5,070 nucleotides of DNA, from contig JADGIB010000264.1 in the NCBI GenBank assembly GCA_019683665.1, positions 1 through 5,070 on the forward strand, given 5' to 3'. The stretch comes from Solirubrobacteraceae bacterium. Its GTDB lineage: Bacteria; Actinomycetota; Thermoleophilia; Solirubrobacterales; Solirubrobacteraceae. A program made the position numbers and the translations under genes. Below, one piece after another: positions 1 through 5,070 of this stretch. Below the pieces are notes generated by a model. It was not told where the DNA came from, searched no databases, and saw only the letters and a list, made by a program, of their open reading frames with translations. Each line of letters starts with the position of its first letter. The stretch's first letter is position 1.

Positions 1-962
1 CCCCCCGGGGGCGCGGGGCCGGCCCCCGCCGCCGGCGCGCCCGGCCGGGGGGCGGGCGCCGGGAGCGGCGGCGCGGGGCCGCCCGCCGTCGTCAGCGTGC
101 GGTCCTCGCCGGCGACCTCGCCGCCGGGCCCGCGCGCGACGAGCCGGTAGTGGTAGGTCGTGCCGGGCGTCAGGCCGCCGACGTCGGCCGCCACGTGCTG
201 CGACCCGCCGGCGACCTCGACCCGGGCCGGGGTCCGGCTGCCGTACGCGGTCGTGGGCCCGATCTCGAACCACCAGTCGGCCGGCGCCGCGCCGGCGGCG
301 ACCCGCCCGTGCAGCCGCGCGGTTGTGGCGGCGACGTCGGTCGCCGCGCCGGTCTCGACCTGCGGCGCGGCCGGCGCCAGCGGGGCGGCGGCGACGCGGA
401 CGGTCACCGGGCCGGCGGTCGCGGTCTGGCCGGCCGGGTCGGTGACGGTGACGGTGACGGCGTGGTCGCCGGGCTCGTACACGTGCGCGACCGAGGCGCC
501 GGTGGCGGTCGCGCCGTCGCCGAAGTCCCAGGTCGCCGTCCAGCCCCACTCGTCGAAGGCGTCGACGGACATCGCCACCGGCGTCCCGGCGGTCCCGGCC
601 GCCGGCACGTGCAGCGCGTCGATCACGGGGGCGACCGCGTCGTAGCCGGCGACCACGACCTTGGTCCCGGCGCCGACCCCGTCGGTGTACGCGGCGAGCC
701 CGTTGCCCGCCCCGTCGGCGGCGACCGCGGCCGTCGTGAACGTGAACCCGGCCGGGAGGGACACCGCGGGCCCGTACGCGCCGCCTGCCGGGCGCACGGC
801 GGCCTGCGGGGTGGTGAGGTTCAGCGTCCAGCCGACGATCGACGTCCCCGTCCCGCCCACGGCGACCGCCGGTCCGCTCGCGGTCTCGCCGTCGGCCGAG
901 ATCGCGTCGGCGCCGCCGAACGCGCCGCCGGCCGGGCGCGTCGCCGCGTGGACGCGGATGGC
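1..962 (-). CDS. Continuation of the secreted repeat protein in the -1 frame: last repeats, PKD, Fn3-like, linker (partial)
   Basis: Read in the frame whose codons have their lowest coordinate divisible by three, this stretch is open to the window edge and continues the protein that begins at 1885. Numbering through the frame break, residues 309-415 hold two more repeats (RPAGGAFG 317-324, RPAGGAYG 365-372), about 418-499 a PKD domain, about 505-601 an Fn3-like domain, and 602-628 a Pro/Ala/Gly-rich linker leading out of the window. It has no convincing start codon or ribosome binding site of its own, so it is very unlikely to be a separate gene. The C-terminus is outside the window, so cell-wall anchoring or a catalytic domain beyond the linker cannot be judged. 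Either a base was lost in the sequence read, or the gene is a true frameshifted pseudogene. Confidence 0.72.
84..372 (-). other. Fibronectin type III-like domain in the secreted protein
   Basis: After the PKD domain the protein has a TTARLHGRV strand, a WWFEIGPTTAYG segment, and then LTPGTTYHYRLVA. The last is the typical Fn3-like F-strand motif with its paired tyrosines; the domain ends at TLTTA. Such modules follow PKD domains in many exported actinobacterial proteins. A Pro/Ala/Gly-rich linker (1-83) follows, suggesting a further domain or anchor beyond the window. Confidence 0.7.
391..635 (-). other. PKD domain in the secreted protein
   Basis: The diagnostic WDFGDG motif lies at 513-530 on the minus strand (residues 453-458). 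It is followed by a HVYEPGDH-like segment and a VTVTVTD strand, the classic order of polycystic kidney disease (PKD) domains. A triple GGTGAC hexamer at 441-458 on the plus strand encodes the alternating Val/Thr strand. PKD domains are Ig-like spacers or adhesion modules in extracellular proteins; this supports export but does not define a substrate. Confidence 0.85.
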
Positions 963-1768
963 CCCGGGGCCGGCCCGAGCGTCGTCCACGCGACGGTCGT
1001 CGTGCCGTCGGGCGCGGTGGCGAGCGCCGGCAGGGCCGCGCCGGTGTCGGAGATCGGCGCGTCGGTGACGAACGGCGCGGTGGTGGTCGCGCGGATCGCC
1101 GGGACGAGCCGGTTGGACGCGCCCTTCCACACGACGACGGTCTCGCCGCCGTCGCTCATGCCCACCCGCGGGTCCGGCCCGCCGGAGGCCGCCACGGTGC
1201 CGGTGGAGAAGGTGCCGTCGGGCTGGATCGTGCCCTCGTCGACCCGGGTCCCGTCGTACCAGACGACGGTGCTCACGCCGGTCGCGTCGATCGCGGCGTG
1301 GGGCAGGGGGGTCGGCGGCGCGATGGCGCCGGACGGCTGGACCGGGCTCTGGAACGGCCCGCCCGGCGAGCGCACCGCGGCGCGCACGACGTGCGTGCTG
1401 CCGCCGTCGGTCGTCTCGCTCCACGCGACGACGGCGTGCCCCGCCGCGCTCATCGCCACGACCGCGCTCGTCGGGACGACGTCGGCGCCCGGGTCGCTGA
1501 GCGTGACCGGCGCGCCGAACGCGCCGCCGGGCGGCCGCAGCGCGGCCTGCACCCGGCGCGGGCTCGTGCCGCTCTCCCACACGACGACGGTGCCGCCGGC
1601 GCCGTCGACCGCCACCTCCGGGTTGTCGCCGGCGCCGCCGGGCGTGAGGTCGACCGGCGCGCCGAACGACCCGCCGCGGGGCTTCAGCGCGACGTGCACG
1701 CGGCCGTTGTCGCGCCACACGACGGCGGCGTCGCCGTTGCGGCCCATCGCCGCCCTCTGGCTGTCGGG
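642..1768 (-). repeat. About eight propeller-like protein repeats
   Basis: The encoded protein shows diverged units of 44-54 residues. The approximate consensus has two parts: VxAAxRPxGGxFGxPVxLS, then a variable loop, then PxVAxDxxGxxVVxW. Trp or Tyr at the strand end falls at residues 57, 103, 155, 209, 253, 300, 353 and 400 (numbering corrected for the frame break). The repeats are clear at the protein level only; the DNA is not a simple tandem array. Eight units would suit one closed beta-propeller, but the blade count is inference. Confidence 0.6.
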
Positions 1769-1885
1769 GCTCGACGTGTCGTCCGCCAGGGTGACCGGCG
1801 GGATCCAGGCCGGCGCGGCGTGCGCGGCCGGAGCTGCCGCCGCAGCCGCCAGACCGACGATGATCATCCCTCTCACCCGGTGCAT
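821..1885 (-). CDS. Secreted propeller-like repeat protein, N-terminal part (frame broken near 962)
   Basis: This is the 5' part of a gene for an exported repeat protein, 354 codons as the sequence stands. The start at 1885 is supported by an AGGAGG six bases upstream. Residues 1-23 look like a Sec signal peptide: HRVR n-region, a hydrophobic Ile/Val/Leu/Ala core, and AHA|AP as the likely cleavage site. Residues about 40-308 are repeats of 44-54 residues, each with a VVVW-like strand (ending at W57, W103, W155, W209, W253, W300) and, in most, an RPxGGxFG-like turn (68-75, 117-124, 172-179). This suggests a beta-propeller-type fold. After residue 308 the frame turns into Arg/Pro-rich text and stops at 821, while the repeat pattern continues uninterrupted in the -1 frame. 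I infer the true protein is longer, joined to the segment 1-962. Ligand and function are unknown; the protein probably acts outside the cell or at its surface. Confidence 0.8.
   Translation of the reverse strand: MHRVRGMIIVGLAAAAAAPAAHAAPAWIPPVTLADDTSSPDSQRAAMGRNGDAAVVWRDNGRVHVALKPRGGSFGAPVDLTPGGAGDNPEVAVDGAGGTVVVWESGTSPRRVQAALRPPGGAFGAPVTLSDPGADVVPTSAVVAMSAAGHAVVAWSETTDGGSTHVVRAAVRSPGGPFQSPVQPSGAIAPPTPLPHAAIDATGVSTVVWYDGTRVDEGTIQPDGTFSTGTVAASGGPDPRVGMSDGGETVVVWKGASNRLVPAIRATTTAPFVTDAPISDTGAALPALATAPDGTTTVAWTTLGPAPGPSASTRRRARPAARSAAPTRSRPTARPRADRRSPWAGRGRRSSAGR
957..985 (-). other. Frame break (apparent one-base loss) in the secreted protein gene
   Basis: The minus strand here reads GGGCCGGCCCCGGGGCC, a run of short homopolymers prone to indel errors. 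Up to residue 308 the repeat pattern is in one frame; from the next codon (GCC at 962-960) it resumes in the -1 frame with the expected V-H-A-A and RPAGGAFG elements. Adding one base restores an open frame from 1885 to the window edge. The position is bounded by W300 and the first matching residue of the next unit. Confidence 0.78.
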
Positions 1886-1891
1886 CCGTGC

Positions 1892-1897
1892 CCTCCT
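1892..1897 (-). promoter_or_regulatory. Ribosome binding site of the secreted protein gene
   Basis: The minus strand reads AGGAGG, six bases before the ATG at 1885. This perfect Shine-Dalgarno fixes that start over the internal ATG at 1867, which would remove the charged n-region of the signal peptide. Confidence 0.8.
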
Positions 1898-1974
1898 GAC
1901 CTCGGTGCCGGTGCGAGACCCTAGCTGAGCGCTCCGCTTCTCCTGCCGGTTGCGCCGCGGCGGCGCCGCCGGCG

Positions 1975-2277
1975 TCAGCCCGTCGGCAGGCCGTTGCGCC
2001 GCCGGACCTCGGTCGCGACCTCGGTGACCACGCGGTCGAGGTAGGCGACGTAGGCCTCGTCGGACTCGAAGTACGCGGCGCTGCTCTCCGCCTCGATCGC
2101 GGCCGCCAGCTCGCGCAGGAACGGGGAGCGGTCGGCGTGCAGGGCGGCGAGCCTGCCGGCGGCGTGGATCAGCCGCAGGCTCGCGGTGTAGACGCCCTCG
2201 GCGGGGGCGCCGCGCGCCGCCGCCACGAGGTGGCAGACGAGGTCGAAGACGGGGTCGTCGCCGGGCTCAGGCGCCAT
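1975..2277 (-). CDS. Small helical protein of unknown function, DUF6092-like
   Basis: A 100-residue, soluble, acidic protein with no signal peptide or membrane segment. It looks all-helical, with probable helices at about 7-21, 29-46, 52-64 and 71-94. The YTASLRLIHAAGRLAAL stretch (30-46) and the C-terminal helix with SDEAYVAYLDRVV resemble, from memory, the actinobacterial DUF6092 family of about the same length; this assignment is tentative. No biochemical function is known to me. The ATG lies inside the last codons of the upstream nitroreductase gene (11-base overlap, frames differ) and has no good Shine-Dalgarno, which suggests translation by coupling to its neighbour. It may act with or alongside the nitroreductase, but only the gene arrangement suggests that. 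The next gene on the strand starts 89 bases downstream. Confidence 0.75.
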   Translation of the reverse strand: MAPEPGDDPVFDLVCHLVAAARGAPAEGVYTASLRLIHAAGRLAALHADRSPFLRELAAAIEAESSAAYFESDEAYVAYLDRVVTEVATEVRRRNGLPTG

Positions 2278-2791
2278 CGTCGAACTGGTCGTGGTGGATC
2301 GGGCGGCGGCGGCGCCGCACCGGGCCGGTCGGCTCGCCCTCGGCCGGGTGGCCGACGGGCATGATCAGGTCGACGCGCATCCGCTCGGGGAGCCCGAGCA
2401 CGACCCGGATGCCGGGCATCGTGCTGATCATCGTGAACTGGGTGGCCAAGCCCGCGTCGATCGCCGCCAGCCAGACGTTCTCGCCGGCGGCGCCGCTGTC
2501 GATGAGCGAGCTGGCCTCGCCGATCGGGCCGACGCGGCGCACGGCGAGCTCGACGTCGGTGAGGATCACGATCAGGGCCGGCGGCTCGGCGAGCAGCGAC
2601 GGGGAGATCTGGCGGACGGCGCGGATGACCCGCGGGTCGTCGACGACCATGACCTGCCGGTAGGGCACGTTCGACGCCGTCGGCGCGGCGTGCGCGGCGG
2701 CGGCGAGCCGGTCGAGCAGCTCGCGCTCGACGGGCCGGGGGGCGAACCGCCGGCACGCCCGGCGCCGGGCCAGCGCGTCGTGCAGCTCCAT
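2267..2791 (-). CDS. Nitroreductase-family FMN-dependent oxidoreductase
   Basis: A 174-residue cytoplasmic flavoprotein of the nitroreductase superfamily, whose members bind FMN and use NAD(P)H to reduce nitro compounds, quinones, flavins or enones. The exact substrate cannot be read from sequence. Visible family marks are the N-terminal RRRACRRF (9-16), which supplies FMN-phosphate contacts in the family; APTASN (36-41) with Q46; GAAGENVWLAAIDAGL (100-115), the conserved helix before the glycine-rich turn; LPERMRVDLIMPVGHP (134-149); and the basic tail ending RRPIHHDQFD. The length fits the compact members of the family. I chose ATG 2791 because homology begins there and CCGGAG lies about nine bases upstream. 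An in-frame ATG at 3040 would add Ala/Gly/Arg-rich text without family features and would overlap the dnaK promoter. The gene is divergent from dnaK and overlaps the small gene downstream. Confidence 0.88.
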   Translation of the reverse strand: MELHDALARRRACRRFAPRPVERELLDRLAAAAHAAPTASNVPYRQVMVVDDPRVIRAVRQISPSLLAEPPALIVILTDVELAVRRVGPIGEASSLIDSGAAGENVWLAAIDAGLATQFTMISTMPGIRVVLGLPERMRVDLIMPVGHPAEGEPTGPVRRRRRPIHHDQFDDGA

Positions 2792-2822
2792 CAGCGGGGG
2801 CTCCGGCGGTCCATCGGCGGCG

Positions 2823-2851
2823 ATGTTCGCATATCGCGCAAGCGGCCGCAA
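2823..2851 (-). promoter_or_regulatory. Candidate promoter of the nitroreductase gene
   Basis: On the minus strand TTGCGG (2851-2846) and GAACAT (2828-2823) are separated by 17 bases in a locally less GC-rich patch, 30-60 bases before the ATG at 2791. The -10 box is a weak match (3 of 6), so this is tentative. Confidence 0.25.
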
Positions 2852-2989
2852 TGCGCACACGGCGCGCGGCCCGGCGCGACGCGACCCGGGCCCGCCCGCC
2901 GCCGAGGGGCGCGCCCGCGCCCGTCCGTCCAGGTCGCGGCCCGCGGACGCAAGCGGGCCCCCCGCCGCGCCGATGCTCCCGGACGGCCC

Positions 2990-3018
2990 TTGGAGCGGCG
3001 CGAAAAATCTGCCATAAT
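2990..3018 (+). promoter_or_regulatory. Probable housekeeping-type promoter of dnaK-grpE
   Basis: TTGGAG (2990-2995) and CATAAT (3013-3018) are spaced by exactly 17 bases. The -10 box matches TATAAT at five of six positions; the -35 keeps TTG. The stretch 3003-3040 is strikingly AT-rich against the surrounding sequence. Transcription would start near 3025, leaving a leader of about 40 bases. Confidence 0.6.
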
Positions 3019-3031
3019 CCGGCTCAGATTT
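3005..3031 (+). promoter_or_regulatory. Operator-like inverted repeat over the dnaK -10 box
   Basis: AAATCTG (3005-3011) and CAGATTT (3025-3031) are perfect inverted copies separated by 13 bases. The arm centres are 20 bases apart, about two helical turns, and the repeat encloses the CATAAT box and the likely start point. That is a typical repressor geometry. It does not match CIRCE or HAIR, the known operators of HrcA and HspR. The regulator is unknown. Confidence 0.4.
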
Positions 3032-3044
3032 CATTTGCAAGAAC

Positions 3045-3051
3045 GAGGGAG
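3045..3051 (+). promoter_or_regulatory. Ribosome binding site of dnaK
   Basis: GAGGGAG precedes the ATG at 3064 by 12 bases, slightly longer than usual. It is the only purine-rich anti-16S-like stretch in the leader, and supports 3064 as the start. Confidence 0.6.
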
Positions 3052-3063
3052 CACTCAGAACGC

Positions 3064-4977
<1,914 letters not shown>

Positions 4978-4980
4978 GCC

Positions 4981-5070
4981 ATGGGCGACCAGCGGTCCGC
5001 AGACACCGAGGAGCGCGAGGAGCGCACGCACCAGCCCGAGGAGGCCGAGCGGGCCGGCGCCGAGCAGGCG
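4981..5070 (+). CDS. grpE: Probable GrpE nucleotide exchange factor, N-terminal fragment
   Basis: Thirty codons are open from ATG 4981 to the window edge. The encoded start (MGDQRSADTEEREERTHQPE and on) is hydrophilic, with eight Glu and two Asp in 30 residues. That is typical of the disordered acidic N-terminus of GrpE, which precedes the dimerising coiled coil. Position is the main evidence: dnaK-grpE-dnaJ is the standard actinobacterial order, and this start is three bases after dnaK with its own GAGGGG. GrpE speeds ADP release from DnaK. No GrpE-specific fold motif is inside the window, so the name rests on context and composition; a DnaJ-type start would instead be expected to show a J-domain, which is absent. 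Confidence 0.8.
   Translation, partial: MGDQRSADTEEREERTHQPEEAERAGAEQA

Noticed and set aside
150..1928. Long plus-strand open frame opposite the secreted protein
   Set aside because: Its product is Arg/Gly/Ala-rich without motifs, while the minus strand has a signal peptide, an AGGAGG site, repeats and a PKD domain.
1959..1970. Perfect palindrome GGCGGCGCCGCC after the small gene as a terminator
   Set aside because: It leaves almost no loop and has no T-run on either strand; such GC palindromes are expected at this base composition.
2792..3040. In-frame upstream extension of the nitroreductase to ATG 3040
   Set aside because: The added residues are low-complexity and not family-like, and would cover the dnaK promoter region; ATG 2791 has a reasonable ribosome binding site and begins the homology.
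3048..3056. GGAGCACTC resembling the left half of CIRCE (TTAGCACTC)
   Set aside because: Seven of nine bases match, but the right half is absent after nine bases, and it overlaps the end of the ribosome binding site.
3053..3059. ACTCAGA as a HAIR half-site (ACTCAAG)
   Set aside because: Only five of seven bases match, and the matching CTTGAGT arm seven bases upstream is missing.
2851..3063. In-frame upstream extension of dnaK
   Set aside because: It adds 71 Arg/Pro-rich residues that no Hsp70 has, and runs across the promoter; MGKTIGIDLG at 3064 is the family start.

Overview
The window is very GC-rich (roughly three quarters G+C), with strong third-position G/C bias and no identifiable mobile DNA. 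The DnaK resembles actinobacterial and other Gram-positive-type DnaKs and ends in the acidic DVVDAEVV tail. A dnaK-grpE order, together with a secreted Ala/Gly-rich repeat protein bearing PKD and Fn3-like modules, points to a deep-branching actinobacterium. Thermoleophilia/Solirubrobacterales is my best guess; this is inferred from sequence style and memory, not from a search.

Layout. Positions 1-1885 (minus strand) hold a large secreted protein that runs off the left edge. It has a signal peptide, about eight propeller-like repeats of 44-54 residues, a PKD domain, an Fn3-like domain and a Pro/Ala-rich linker. Its reading frame is broken once, near 957-985, where one base appears to be missing. 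Positions 1886-1974 are a short spacer with that gene's ribosome binding site. Positions 1975-2277 (minus) encode a 100-residue helical protein resembling the DUF6092 type. It overlaps by 11 bases the end of a nitroreductase-family flavoprotein gene (2267-2791, minus). These three genes point the same way, and the last two are probably one transcript.

Positions 2792-3063 are a divergent control region. Its right end carries an AT-rich promoter for dnaK (TTGGAG, 17 bases, CATAAT) with a perfect 7-base inverted repeat straddling the -10 box. Neither of the usual heat-shock operators (CIRCE or HAIR) is visible.

Positions 3064-4977 (plus) are a complete dnaK (637 aa). Three bases later starts a second gene (4981 to the right edge) whose acidic N-terminus and position indicate grpE, the nucleotide exchange factor for DnaK. 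The right half is therefore the start of a chaperone operon; the left half is accessory metabolism and secretion. The most interesting points are the frame break in the repeat protein, the unassigned operator-like element at dnaK, the Gram-negative-style insert in this DnaK, and the coupled nitroreductase/small-protein pair.
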